Shown here: positions 38,300 to 53,706 of the stretch, one piece after another
Layout of the letters: each line of letters starts with the position of its first letter
Numbering within the stretch: the stretch's first letter is position 1
DNA from: Ridgeia piscesae
Lineage: Eukaryota > Annelida > Polychaeta > Sabellida > Siboglinidae
Assembly: GCA_025642075.2 (NCBI GenBank)
Contig: JAODUO010000150.1
Location: forward strand, 62,001 to 126,000
Length of the DNA stretch: 64,000 bases
Direction: 5' to 3'
Translations under genes and position numbers: made by a program
Notes under the pieces: generated by a model
The model's database searches: none
What the model saw: the letters and a program-made list of their open reading frames with translations, nothing else
What the model was told of the DNA's origin: nothing

Positions 38300-39540
38300 A
38301 TCAAGGTTACCTCGGTATGTGTTCCTCATTTACCTACATTCAGTTGGAGAAGATGGTGTCTCCCAAGTACTTGTACTTGTGCTTGTTATGATGTAAACAG
38401 GAACAGTTCTTAAGGCAAGTTACCCAAAATCTCCCCAACAGAACTCTGAACACACATTTATGATATCTGGATCAAGGCACTAGCGAGCTGTGAAGGATAA
38501 GCAAGTTTTAAAGCAAAGGTGTCAGTTCCTAGGTTTAATTATTTTCATTTAATATTACATTCTTATGACTACAACACGCATGTAGAAGGTTTACTGCCTG
38601 CCAGTTTGTGTCTAGTTACTTTATTCAGCTCAGAACAATGTTCGCAATAGGGCCTGTAAGTGGGTCACGATACATGGCGTGACTCCGCGCGACTGGAGCT
38701 GATTGGGGACTGGGCACAAGAATAATATTATAACGATGGATGACAGTTGTAGCTTCCGACTGATGAATACTAGGAAAATCAGATCATAAATATCTTGTGT
38801 TATACGTTTCTTATCTTAAATGTCCGATTTAATATTGAGTTTACCACACTATCATAGACATATAACCATTTACGTAGTGCAGATAATAGACACGATTTTA
38901 GGCCTTATGTGTTTTTTATGGGATTTGTATTTTACATTGCTGTACGTTGTGGTTTCAATAAGCACTTATATCTGACAAGTTGTCTAAATGCACATAATCA
39001 TAACACATGTATACGTTTGCCACAAACAGGTTGTACTGCACAAAAAATTGCACTCTTCATTATTAGTCAAGATCGCCAAACACAAGGACTTGCCGCTAAT
39101 GCCATGGCAACCACCATAATAATCGATTAAAATTCATGATTTCTGTGATCATTGTCACCGGCAAAGTGTTCCATTGCTTCTGCTTGTAATAATTCTTCGG
39201 ACAATATAACTCAAACATGTTATTTGGGAACAGTTCGATTATTACAACCAAAAACAACCTATATGTTACCATGGAGAATATGGACTAACTGCCCCCAACT
39301 GCCCCCAGCCTCGTTTTCACGCACGAGACTTACACACCCTATTGGAAAGATTCCGCCTGCAACACATTCAAATGGTAAACAAAATATCCAGTTTCAAAAC
39401 AAAATTGTTGGCAAAATGCTGAGGGGAGCAGAGTTAACCGCAATATCCTTTGATTTTTACCTTTCCCATGTTCTAGACGGCACACTTCCCATTACAAATT
39501 ACTGCTTCGCCAAATCTGTGCTGGATGAATGATGGCAGAA
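38300..39540. other. Intergenic spacer between the convergent 3' ends of JMJD4 and TMEM41A
   Basis: About 1.2 kb without a recognisable gene. The open frame at 39152-39532 has no motif I know. A candidate ATTAAA for TMEM41A lies at 39544-39549 on the minus strand. Confidence 0.55.
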
Positions 39541-39809
39541 TGTTTTAATATTTTTAACTGATCTAATACAAAGAGGGAAAAGATACAAGAGTCGGTGCAG
39601 CAACTGAGTTGCAATGTTAGCATTGACTCAAGCAACGAAAACAGTTTGAAAAAAATAAAATGAAACATGCACACGATATGTAAAAACATAAATTTTTATA
39701 CTTGCATAAATGTTGTTACAAAATAACCACCTTATTCTGACCAAAGTCACATACTCGTACATACTGTGAATGCATCAGGTGGTTTCGGTGTTTTGTAGAT
39801 TTCACACTA

Positions 39810-43174
<3,365 letters not shown>

Positions 43175-44589
43175 CCTGGTATGGCTGTGTGCACGAGTCT
43201 TGTCTCTTTTGTAAAGTGACAGTCACATGGCTCAGTCACTGAACTAACAGCACTGGTTCACCTGAAACATGACCTTTTTTTTAATAAAAATCACTATTTT
43301 CTATACACTTAATCAGATATATAATTAGATATATATATATAATAGTAATTCTTTAGAAGTGACCATATCACATTTTAAAGGAGTCTCCTGAAGTCAACTG
43401 TATTTTTAGTCATCTGTTAAAATATAAACTTAGACTGTTTACTGTAAGATTATTATGGGTTGCTGGGCTAATAAAACATTCCCAAAATAAACTTTCCAAT
43501 GTCCTAGTAGCCTAGGCCCATCCATAATCCTGTGACTTAGCCTGTAGGGTTTGACTAAATTAATTAAGCCAGAGTTGTGTACTGTTTAAAATTACAATAT
43601 TTATTGAATATGAATTAAATAATTACTGATATATGATAAAGTTGGGTAGTATTTGTTATGCATTGTGACATTTTTTACTGGACTTTCTCATGTGTGTAAC
43701 CACTGCTGCTTAAAACATATGAGCAAAAGACCTCAAGAAATTTGAATACATTCTGACTATGTATACCGAGTTTGACTATTGTTTCATTGGCATTGCTGAC
43801 ATTGGTTATGGCTTTGGCATAGGTCATAACCATGTAAGAGATACAACTGAAATCTAAGTAACAGTACACTTGTATAAAGGCCGGGGAAGTCGAGGGTACC
43901 CTTAGACTTAGTAATACATAATTATTATACGAATACGAAACAACCGTATTTTTAAACAGGCACTACTTCATGACAATCAGAAATGCTGATCTAGAGTGAA
44001 CTAGAGAATGCCTGGCTATGACCGATACTGTGACGGTTGCCTAAACCCGTGGCGGTGTGGGCGTGGCATCACTAGCAAGGCCACGTGGATGGCATGGGCC
44101 CGCTGCGTACTGCCCGGTCGCCCAGCCCCACCGGCAGCGAGTCAGAACTCAGATAAGCGTGTCCACCACGATTCTCTGGCTTGGCCCTGGGCGTGATCCA
44201 ATCCTACAGGCTAGGTCACAAGATTACAACTGAGCCTAGGCAGTATTAGGGCATTCGAAAGTTAATTTTGGAGAACGTTTCATTAGCAGAGCAACCCGTA
44301 TAATAACCTGAAATTCTAGCAGAAATCGACCGGAAGTTTACATTAAAATGTCACCCGACTTACGGCAGGTTGTAATATTAGCATAACAATAATATTTAGA
44401 CTATTTCTGACTAATTGTCGTTTCAATAACTCTATATAATCGCAAAGCACCATCGGAAATAGTCCAAATAACACATATTGTGATATATGTCATAGTTTTG
44501 TGTGGCCTAATATTTTACGACATGCCAACTTCCGTCACAAAACAACATTTTAACCTTCGCCACAGCAAATTTACAGTAACGCTATCATT
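43175..44589. promoter_or_regulatory. Spacer between divergent TMEM41A and MALSU1; probable promoter region
   Basis: The two genes start 1415 bp apart on opposite strands. A GC- and CpG-richer patch at about 44020-44220 stands out from AT-rich flanks and could be the TMEM41A promoter or first UTR exon. A TTTCAG acceptor on the minus strand near 43263 would allow a spliced 5' UTR. A 62-codon plus-strand frame in the GC-rich patch has no recognisable motif and is not called. Confidence 0.45.
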
Positions 44590-47500
44590 ATGATGTCGTT
44601 ACGATTATTTGTGGGACGATCGCGGTGCATGCAGTATGCTGTAAACAGTATATCAACAGTGAAGCCATGCTCATGTAAACAGATCACGCGTTCAAGCAGG
44701 ACAGTTACATTGGTTCGAGGTTTTCGAACTGGAAACACCGGGCAACGTTGTCAGCACGTGTGCGGTTCAGTGTATTTTGTCCGCTCACCGTCATCACTAA
44801 TTAACAGCACATTTGCCTTCTCAAATCTTCGATATTGTAGACTACGGGCGCATTTCTATCATACTTCCCCCGTGTCCCTGCTGGCTAATAAATATGACGG
44901 TTCAAAAAGTGATGAGGCAGACGCTGTCGTCCCGCCCCCTAGCGGGAAGCTGAATGATAGTGTCGACTGTGAAGGCCAAGACAGCGACCCAGAGATTGCA
45001 TCAATATTACAGGATATGAACGAAGACTTCCGTGCAGGTCTTGCAGTAAATGAAATTGACTTAGAAGAGCAAACAGATTCGCACAGTGAATCGAACGTAT
45101 TTATTGACAGTGAACAGCCAGGAGAAAAGGATGAAGAGGAGCCGCTATCCACAGAAGAGTCAGAACCCATTGATATTGACAAAGAACTGTTGAAGTACGA
45201 CTATGAAGAATTTGATGTGTATTTTGAGCCAATAGAGGAAGAACCAGAAGAACCCAAATACCCTATCAGCTTAGAACGTATGTATCATTCAGTATGCCGT
45301 TTATTATAACTAAAGAAGAATTTTACAGCAACTGAAAATACGATGCTTGACAATATTGGAAATGTAGAAATTTGTGTATGTGATCAATATATGTTAGTAT
45401 ATATGAACATTGGCATTGACTAGTGTTGTGAAGTATATTACTTTTAATATAAAAGTGTTTATCTACAGGTATGAATGTTTGCTTGTTGACCCATATCTCT
45501 GTAAATTTTCTACATATGAGGCTGACATTTTACATGTGACCTAACCAGCCCACTTGGATGGTGAAGATTGTCAAATCTACAATTTTTCGTATAAAATAGT
45601 GTTTCTCTGTATATAAGTTTGTTAGTTTGTGGACCTAAGGACATCTCTGTCAGTTTTGCACATGTAAATCGGCTGAAATGTTGCATTTGATCTAGCAGGC
45701 CCACTTCGACGGTTAGTAGATTTAGACTTTTTAAATTCCTCTTTAAGGGTGGAGAACTTTGGGTGCTCAATATTTCATAAGGTTGAGCGTGAAGTGTGTC
45801 ACATGTTAGCATTTTGTTGCACATATGTGCACAACCTAATTTCTGGGACACACTGAACTAATGTAACATAATTTTCAAACGTTATAGCTTGGGAAAGTGG
45901 CTGTTGTTCCAGATGCACGATTGTAGAACTGCTCTCTAAGATTTAACTCTGCCAGCATATAGATATCCGGGGCGGTGTAGAAGGGATCTCAGGGATTGCA
46001 ATTTTTCAAATGTTTTAGCATGGATTACTATCTTTTCTTCCCAAGCATCACTGAGTAACTCAGCTGGTTGTGTATATAATGACAGATTGAGTAACTGGAT
46101 GTTGACGTTGTTCACGTAGGGGGTGAGTGTGGAGTATTTGACACCAGTGAGCTGGTTACCGTACTGAGAGAAGAGAACGGCCGAGACATCTGTGTCATGA
46201 CTGTGCCACCTGTGATGAATTACGTTGACCATATCGTACTGGTCACTGGACGGTCAACCCGGCACATACGAGCTCTGGCGGAGTACGTCCGCTGGCTGGT
46301 GAGTAGTACCATCCACGACTGTTATAAAATGTACTTAGCTAAATTCATGCAGTGTATATATCACAAATGTGACACGCCCTGAGCCCCTGACAGTTTGAGA
46401 TGTACAGTATATGTTTGCAGTAAGGAGGGTTCTACATGAACTCACAGAAAGCACTTGTCCAATAGGACAAATTTATACTAACTAATGACCACTTGTCCCA
46501 CTAGAAATCTACTCATCCCACCCAAAAAATTACAAGCCGTATCAATTTATGATGACATCACATACAGTAAGTATCCAGATGCAAATAGATTCTATTTGCA
46601 AAAATCTGCAAAAGAAAGCCAACAAGTCTAGTTCTCTTGTACTATCAGTGTGTCATCCACTCCACCCTATAATAGTCAATCAAGCCTTTCTCACTCAGAA
46701 GTAGCCACAGTAACCATAGCCACGTCATAGACCAGTATGTAACTGAATCCCATGTCATTAAAACATAAACAAAAATTCCCATAGTCATTGGGTTTGCCTC
46801 TTCCCCAAATGTTACAGCATTCATCATTTACCGATAGCATAATTTACTGATAAATGGCCACTGGGTACAACTTTGTCCTGGACAATGTACTGTCCGACCC
46901 AGGTAACTTGTCCAGGGCAAGTGGACAAGCGTTACTTTCGAGCCCTGAGTTATAGGCAACATTTCAGTTTTACAATGATACCGGTGTCACCCATGTAAAA
47001 CAAGATTTAAATTTTTCGTTTTTGTAATTCTGTTTTTTTAAGTGTTGCAATTGTAATGGATTTGGTCTACAGGTACTTTCTGTTTGTTTCAGTACAAACG
47101 AAAGAGGGCACGTCATGACCCCCTCACTTGCAAAATAGAGGGTATAGACACATGCAAGGATTGGTACGCCATCGACCTAGGTAAGATGTTAGAGAGAGTT
47201 TATTGACGGAATATTACTGTTGCAATATGCCATAGTTCAGTCTCTAATCAGTTTTATTTTACTCATCACTATACGGGATAGTTTGCAGTTGGTTTTGAAT
47301 TCAAATTATATGTAACTACATACTCTCTTGCTTATGTAATTATTTTTCTCAATTAAAAACACTAAGATAATCACACGTAATCGACAATAATTATAGTAAC
47401 ATTTCTACAGTGCTTATATAACCTCGAGAATTCGAGCTTAGTGGCAGATAAGATTCGTCAATTATCAAACAGTGTTTTCATATTAAAATTATTTTGATGC

Positions 47501-48359
47501 TGGATTTGCTTTACATTTTAATAGTTTTTAATATGCTAACTATGGAGCATCGCAAATGCATTTCCTCTCCGGAGCCAAGGTCCACTCATATTGTCGTGTG
47601 TTAATTTCGTTTCCTTGAACCACACTGATCTCTGATCTGTGGAGTATTTAGTAAACCAAAAATAATAATCTCTTACCTGCTTGCTACCCATGACTAGAGG
47701 GTTTTCTTCTACCCAAGGAAATTTAATGCGAAGCAATTCATCATATAGCGACACTGCAAACAAATGATTTGTTGTTTCTTAGGTGGGTGTCAGTTTACTC
47801 AGTTAGTGTACCATCACCTGAGTAATTCAGCCACCCTGGAATTAGTCATCCTGGGGCAGTCTCAAATTACTTTAATAATGCTGCTAATATAGTAACCGTG
47901 ATATTCAGGGCATTGTGACTCAGCCCCAAGGGTGACCTTAATAGTACGGTTGTGTATTAGATGGTCAGGTTTCAGTGTAGATGGTCAGGTTTCGGTCTTT
48001 ATAGCAAAACTGAAATGTTCTGTGTTTCAGGAAACATTGCCGTTCACTTCTTCCTGAAGTTAACCCGAGAGACGTACGATCTGGAGACATTGTGGACTGT
48101 CGGAAAGGAGTATGATGACAAAATGAGCGAAGCGACCTCAGACCCGTTCGCAAAACTGTTCACACATGAGGACTTCCTCGCAAAATTTCCTCACTCAGAG
48201 AACAAGGAGGAACTAGTGAAAGTGAACACAGTTGCCCCTGATGCGGAAATACCAGTTAGGAAAGAAATGTCAACAGAGGCTGTTTACGAAGGGATGGAGA
48301 ACATTGCCGGGTGGCATGACGTCGTATCCGAGGACAGAAAGGAAGGGAACAAGACATAG
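44590..48359 (+). CDS. MALSU1: Mitochondrial ribosome assembly factor MALSU1 (RsfS/DUF143 family), complete
   Basis: RsfS-family protein that binds uL14 on the mitochondrial large ribosomal subunit and blocks premature joining of subunits. Coding exons: 44590-45277, 46120-46298, 47093-47180, 48031-48359, joining in frame to 427 aa. The RsfS domain covers about 233-350: FDTSELVTVLREENGRDICV, VPPVMNYVDHIVLVTGRSTR with the family's Y-D/DxxV(I)xxG-STRH signature, IEGIDTCKDWYAIDLGNIAVHFF, and RETYDLETLWTVG. The first 110 or so residues are rich in R, S and T without a long acidic run, fitting a mitochondrial targeting sequence. Residues 110-228 are strongly acidic (D/E) and look disordered. The protein is much longer than human MALSU1 (about 234 aa): about 130 residues extra at the N-terminus and a longer C-terminal tail. 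Start: first ATG of tandem ATGATG. Candidate ATTAAA at 48503. Confidence 0.91.
45525..45860. repeat. Dispersed repeat copy, related to 50510-50830
   Basis: Shares ordered blocks with about 50610-50720: an AGGCCCACTTCGACGGT/AGGCCTGTTACGGTGG start, TAGATTTAGAC, an AA(A)TTC/AAAATAAGG spacer, and GGTGCTCAATATTT/GGTGGCTCAATACTT. A second, poorer copy of the same start precedes it (45545). It lies in the first MALSU1 intron. Confidence 0.55.
46447..46950. mobile_element. Probable MITE with GAAAG..CTTGTCC inverted ends
   Basis: The left end has GAAAGCACTTGTCCAA. The right end, reverse-complemented, reads CTCGAAAGTAACGCTTGTCC, and further CTTGTCC blocks are repeated inside each end. The CAGGGCTCGAAA terminus seen at the right end is typical of a widespread invertebrate MITE class. 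The left terminus is shorter or degraded. No coding capacity. Lies in the MALSU1 intron between exons 2 and 3. Confidence 0.55.
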
Positions 48360-49671
48360 CAGGCCTGAACTCGAGTGGTGTAAATGTGACAGGTCGCAAT
48401 TGTTCACGCACAGGTCATTTTTACAGTGATAATAATGTCAGCCATGCATGTGAATTTGTTGCATTATCTTTCACATCACATACCATTCAATCCCAAATAT
48501 GCATTAAAAATACTTTGTTTTTCAAAATAATAGTTCCTGTGTAAATGTTTTCTTTGCAATTCAACAGCTGTTTCATTCAGCTCGGATTTTTAACATATCG
48601 TAAATCATCACAAAATCACAAGTTCGTCATCTTGAGTGAACCTTCTGTTGTTTAAAACTATTTTTATGGTATGTGTTGAGGATCACAGTGTGCATATTAA
48701 CTTGCTATGAGTCATCAAATTGATTCGTGAATAATTTAACCCTGCCAACTGACATTATGTAATACAAAACAGGGTATGATACTCCTTGATGTATGTAAGT
48801 GAGGGTTCCAGGTGATATCCCAGTCATCCTTATTATTTTCCACATGTAAGTAAATCCAGTATGTAACTAGTAGTTACAAACATGTTGCTTCTGAGAGGTA
48901 AACTTCCCTGCATCTGTAATTTTATGAACAAAATAAACGAGATGAGAACATTGACATCATTTCCTTTATGGTTTTTTTTATTAAAAACCCACAGAAAAGA
49001 TGGAAACTACAGACCTACAACTGTCAATTTGGACGCGAAAGATGTGGATCTTATGCAGGAAAAGCGTCCTCTTACTGTGTTAGTTTCCACCACTTACTCT
49101 GAGACTGGTGGCATGTGAGTGGACATTTGCTGTGAAATGCGTTCTTAATTTATCGGTGTTCAATTATTACTCTGCAGTTTTCACGACAAGATAACATGCA
49201 GATTACGAGAGGGGCAATGGATTCAAGCCAAGGCCTCGAGCCTACTATAAGTTTATACATGTATACAACAGATTTTGGAATGAAGCTACAGAAACACATT
49301 TACTTAATCACCCCAGTATAATGGGTAAACTAAAATCATCATGGTAGTAGAACAATGCCATTTTATACTATGAATCTATAACGGATATTATTTTTATGTG
49401 AACTTGTTCCAACCAGGTGTCTCACTGTCTCGATATTTGTGAAATTTGTAAATATAAGTTCAGTCAATAGTCGCAATTAGTGCAACTGTATTCACATTTC
49501 ACTCTCATTTCTTGGCCATATTGGTACAAGTTTCTAGATTTCTGCAGTGACCTTCCATCTGGGATGGTTGTGGGCTGCATTACCTGACTCCCTTGGGCAT
49601 AGGCATGTCCATTCTCAGGTGTGGTCCATGTACATTTTTTGTGATCATCCTCGTTTCTGCAGCTATTAAAG

Positions 49672-49985
49672 GCAGGGTGCCAGCTCCTCTGCGCAGAATT
49701 AGCCGAGCAGTAATTTGTAACGGGTAGTTTGCTTTCCAGAACGTGGGAAAGTTAAAGTGTGATTAACCCTGCTCGCCTCAGCATTATTGGCAATCAGTTT
49801 TGTTTTGAAACAGGACGTTTTGTACCATTTGAACGTGTTGCAGGCGGAATCTTATAAATTGTAAACACTTCTGAGATTAAAAAAATAACACAAATTGGCA
49901 GGCAGTAAACCTTCAACATGCATGCTGCAGTCTTACGAACATAACATTAAATTAAAAATAAAATGTAGGAGCTGGCATCCTCGCT
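49672..49985. mobile_element. MITE of about 310 bp; a second diverged copy at 60405-60715
   Basis: The ends are inverted: GGGTGCCAGCTCC at 49675-49687 and GGAGCTGGCATCCT at 49968-49981. Internal sequence matches 60.4-60.7 kb in order: CAGAATTAGCC, ATTTGTAAC, AACATGGGAA/AACGTGGGAA, GCCTGCC/GCTCGCCTCAGC with TTGGCA, AACACTTTC/AACACTTCTG, CTTACGA and ATAACAT. Two independent insertions of one family define the element borders. Confidence 0.75.
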
Positions 49986-50509
49986 TTCATATGCCCACGA
50001 GGTCGTGCACTTCAGTGGTTGTTTGCATTACTTTCATTTTTATTATAATATGGTAATTTAATACTTAGAACTGTGCCTACATTTTTCAGTATGGGCGTGT
50101 TTGATTTTACTAATCGTGTGCATCTTGTAATGATGACAACTGCAGTATCTCTCAATTTGTAATCTTATATTCCTGGCCTTCGTGTTCACCAGTACCACTT
50201 GAGTGAAGAGGGAGGTCTTTTGGAGGTCTCCAAAAAAACACAGAATTAACAAAGCAAACCATTTTCATACGGTGTGCGGTTTTGATTAGTAAAGGACTAA
50301 ACTGTTCACAGATCTGTAGTATTCCTACAGTTTATCTAAGTCCTTCCTTTTGGCTTCTTCCACATGTCACATTTAAAACGTCAACTAATAAAATGGTGAA
50401 TTATTTTACTATTAGGCGAGTTGCGTGTGAACATTGGAAGAACTGTTGCCCATAGTAAGTTTGATGCTGCTTATATAATTATAATAAAACACCTTTTGTC
50501 CCTGTATGT

Positions 50510-50830
50510 AGGTCTGTTTGTGGACTCATGATAATGTCAGTGTTGTACATAACCTGGTATCAAGGGAGTGCTCATTGTACAGCTGTATTGGGCTGAAACT
50601 GTGTGTATGATCTCACAGGCCTGTTACGGTGGTTCATAGATTTAGACGTCTTCAAAATAAGGACGGACAACTTGGTGGCTCAATACTTGAAAAGGCTCTA
50701 TATAGATCGAATTCCATCCATCAAGTTTCATTTTTTTTCTGTCATTATAAAGATAATTATCACATACATGCTACCTAAAAGATGTGTCATTGGATGTATG
50801 CATCAAATTCTCATCACTTAACACAGACAG
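50510..50830. repeat. Dispersed repeat copy, related to 45525-45860
   Basis: See shared blocks TAGATTTAGAC, GGTGGCTCAATACTT and the CAGGCCTGTTACGG start. It is in the same orientation as the MALSU1 intron copy. Family not recognised. Confidence 0.5.
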
Positions 50831-51754
50831 CAGCATTCCGTTGCGTTATGTGCGAGTGGGACCCCTTCTCAGATTTCACATCTTTCCTCCATGTAGGTAT
50901 GTATCAATTATCATAAAAACTATTGACTGTCAATGTTTGATATATTTACATTTAAAAACAGTTTGCCGTCATTTTTGCGTACATCTCGTTGAAACTACAA
51001 TCCACATTTGCCATCGAAGTCTATCTGAGGCGACGAAGATATCGTGATCCCAAAGGTCAAAGTGCATTCCAAACTCAGATGCACAGATACCATAGCACTT
51101 AGGGGAGTCCTTTCTCATGCACAAGAGGTCATTGAGAGGTCACTGTGGCTGATTACATCAGCACCAACTCTACCCTGCCCCTGATAAATCCCTTTCAAAA
51201 ACTCATCTTTTTAACGTCAGCCAATGAAATCGCCCACAAGGAGTGTGGTCGCAAGTGGTAATTTTTGGTGATTTCAGCCACACACTGCTCTTAAATGTTT
51301 AGGACATCAATGGGTTGTTGTGTATCTATCTTCAAATTCAGCGGGTATTTGTGCTGTTCTCACGGCTGGCGCAGTAGCAACTGGGGAAGTCAATTGCTAT
51401 AATTGTATAGTTTGACTCCACACACTCCCCAGCTTTATGAAGACGATTGGCCAGGGGTAGTTTTGACCCCTGGTTTGCGAGGACGGGGCAGGCAGTTGCA
51501 GAAGTGGGATCTTGACTCCTCAGCTTGTGGGCTCGGCACTTCTGGCTCAGGTCCTGCTTTCATGTCTCTTCAAAGGCACAAATGCCTTTTGCACACCGAG
51601 TCACCAGGAGTGATGGTCTTTGACAAGTGATTACCAGCCAAGGACGGGGATGTCACAAGTCCTCAGCGGTGCTTTCAATCAGTTGGCAGGTGAGCGCACA
51701 ATTTCTGTTAAAGATTGTCCTAACATCTAGTCTATTGACCACTTACAGTTTATT

Positions 51755-51990
51755 AATGTAGGTAGGGTGGAAACATTTAAGTTGGGTCTGGGGTGACTTT
51801 TGGGGTGGTTTGGGGGCGTCTTAATTCAGGTAGGACGTAAACATTTGGGGTGGGTGTTTTAATGCAGGTAGGATGGAAACATTTGGGGTGGATTAGGGGT
51901 GTTTAAATGTGAGTAGGGTGGAACATTTGGGGTAGGTCTAGGGTGTTTTAATGTGGGTATGGCGGAAACATTTTGGGTGGGTCTAGGGTG
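51755..51990. repeat. Degenerate G/T-rich tandem repeat, about 48 bp x 5
   Basis: Units contain GTAGG(G/A)TGGAAACATTTGGG then a GGGT(C/G)TAGGGTG block and a TTTTAATG(T/C) block. Strong strand bias (G-rich on plus) with several GGG runs per unit. It lies beyond the likely DIP2 3' end. Confidence 0.85.
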
Positions 51991-52075
51991 TCTGGTTCAC
52001 ATGACTGCCTTCTCCCCAGGCAATGCCGGGAAGCTCAGCTAGTATATACATATAAATATATATATATATATAAGT

Positions 52076-52081
52076 TTTATT
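52076..52081 (-). terminator. Candidate DIP2 poly(A) signal
   Basis: AATAAA on the minus strand about 1.6 kb after the DIP2 stop codon. The stretch 52.1-53.7 kb is less AT-rich than what follows and has no frame of note, which fits a long 3' UTR. Nearer signals may exist. Confidence 0.35.
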
Positions 52082-53368
52082 TCATTTATATATCCTAAGT
52101 GAAGTCCTCGTTCAATTTTAGACTAATATCAACAATAGGAAGTGGAACAATATTGGAATCGGTACACATTTCACACAGTGAATGTAATATACAACACTAC
52201 ATGATTACAAAATAACAAAACCAGCCTAAACATAGTTCCTTCGGCCTTTGAGAAGCACAAATCACGTCCTTTTCAAAGTGTCTGTATATCTAAAGATGGC
52301 ATCTGAATACCACAATAATAAATAGCACATGATATTGCTTACATCTCGTGTCATCGCTGAATGCTACTACCGCATACGCAAATCAGAATTAAAACAGCTC
52401 TTCACCAGAAATATTAGTGTAGCATCCTGCGTTAAATTTGAGTGGAATTTTATCTAGTCGTGATTAATAGAATTACACCACACAATAACCGACGTGTTTC
52501 ACAGCCCAAGGCTCGAGCGCTAGGCATTGCTGCCATCATAAAACAGTAAATGCAAACCGCAAGTTCTCCCCTTATTGCAAGGTTCGTAGCTTATAAAATG
52601 TCACTCCACATATCCCGGTAGAGCAAGAAGCATGTCCGAATATTGCTATCATCACATTGTAAGCCAGTCCCCACTACAACTTTGCTACCTATGTCTGAAC
52701 TCTACAATGTTCACAGGTGATATGAGGTGTCATTGCGGATGGCTAGAAACAATCTCGGCATCAATTCACGGTGCCCAAGTAGAGATGCCAGAAAGCATTT
52801 ATTCAATATGACTGGTACAGTGGCGCCACCGTTCTGCACAGGCGCGATCCACTGCGGGCTACGCTGACATTGACGTTGCATCGGGTGGTCTCAACTCTCA
52901 ACATACACCTACTTCATTGTTCAGTTCATATTAGTATATTATGTACACAATTTCTATCTGCCGTCAAGGATCCTGCAGAGATCGCCAATCCAAGACACGG
53001 TTTGTGATTGCTACTGCACGGTGCTAAGCAACAGCAGCTCAATGTCGGCGAATTGTTTAGCAGGTGTCTCCATTATCTGCGGCTATATTGTCACAGTGGA
53101 TGCTGTTTCGCTGAACCAACAGCAGCGGCACCACCGTGTGCCATAATTATGTACTATGACCGAATGACTGACATCTATTTGTGGAGATGAGAAGAGAGTT
53201 ATGCCATTGGGCGATCACTAGAATGTAGCACCTTTGCCTACTAAACAAATGCGCTGGAATGGTGGCCAAGAAACTATACCACATATCAGATTGGCTTTCA
53301 ATATCCATCAGCACAAGCATTCCCAGTATCCTTTCATCAACCACGCCAATAGCCACATTATATACACA

Positions 53369-53657
53369 GTCAGCATGTGCTGACGGCATGACACACTGAC
53401 AACCAGACTAGATAGACACCACAAACGCTAATGTGGAGTCAGCATATATTCCATCATCACTGTCAGCACTTGCTGACCGTCTACAACCGTGGCAGTCGAC
53501 ATAGCATTGCATCAGCATTCACTGACTATGTACACAGTCGGGGTGTCAGCACTGTCAGCACGTGCTGACATCACACCCACCAACTCAATGCGATTGTCTC
53601 ACCATCACAATCCAGTCAACCTGCCGACTCAAACAACTTGTGTCAGAACGTGCTGAC
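53369..53657. repeat. Four GTCAGCACGTGCTGAC palindromes spaced about 90 bp
   Basis: GTCAGCATGTGCTGAC at 53369-53384, GTCAGCACTTGCTGAC at 53462-53477, GTCAGCACGTGCTGAC at 53554-53569 and GTCAGAACGTGCTGAC at 53642-53657: start-to-start spacing 93, 92 and 88 bp. The spacer sequences are only weakly alike, so the palindrome is kept better than the rest. All lie within 340 nt after the DIP2 stop codon on its 3' UTR side, where each would form a short perfect or near-perfect stem in RNA. The third has CACGTG in its centre. Confidence 0.85.
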
Positions 53658-53706
53658 ATCAACCACCTGACTTGGCATGTCCAATCACAATGCAATGACT
53701 CAGTGT

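Larger units (their letters stand above)
48510..52070. other. Intergenic spacer between the convergent MALSU1 and DIP2 3' ends
   Basis: About 3.5 kb with no recognisable gene. It contains a MITE (49672-49985), a dispersed repeat (50510-50830) and a degenerate 45-50 bp tandem repeat (51755-51990). A moderately GC-rich patch at 51360-51640 has an open frame of 75 codons with no known motif. Confidence 0.6.

Noticed and set aside
44008..44196. GC-rich 62-codon frame between TMEM41A and MALSU1
   Set aside because: No known motif and no splice partners. GC content is better explained by a promoter or UTR exon.
51403..51630. 75-codon frame in a GC-richer intergenic patch
   Set aside because: No motif, no splice context and no neighbouring exon. 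Composition alone is not enough to call a gene.
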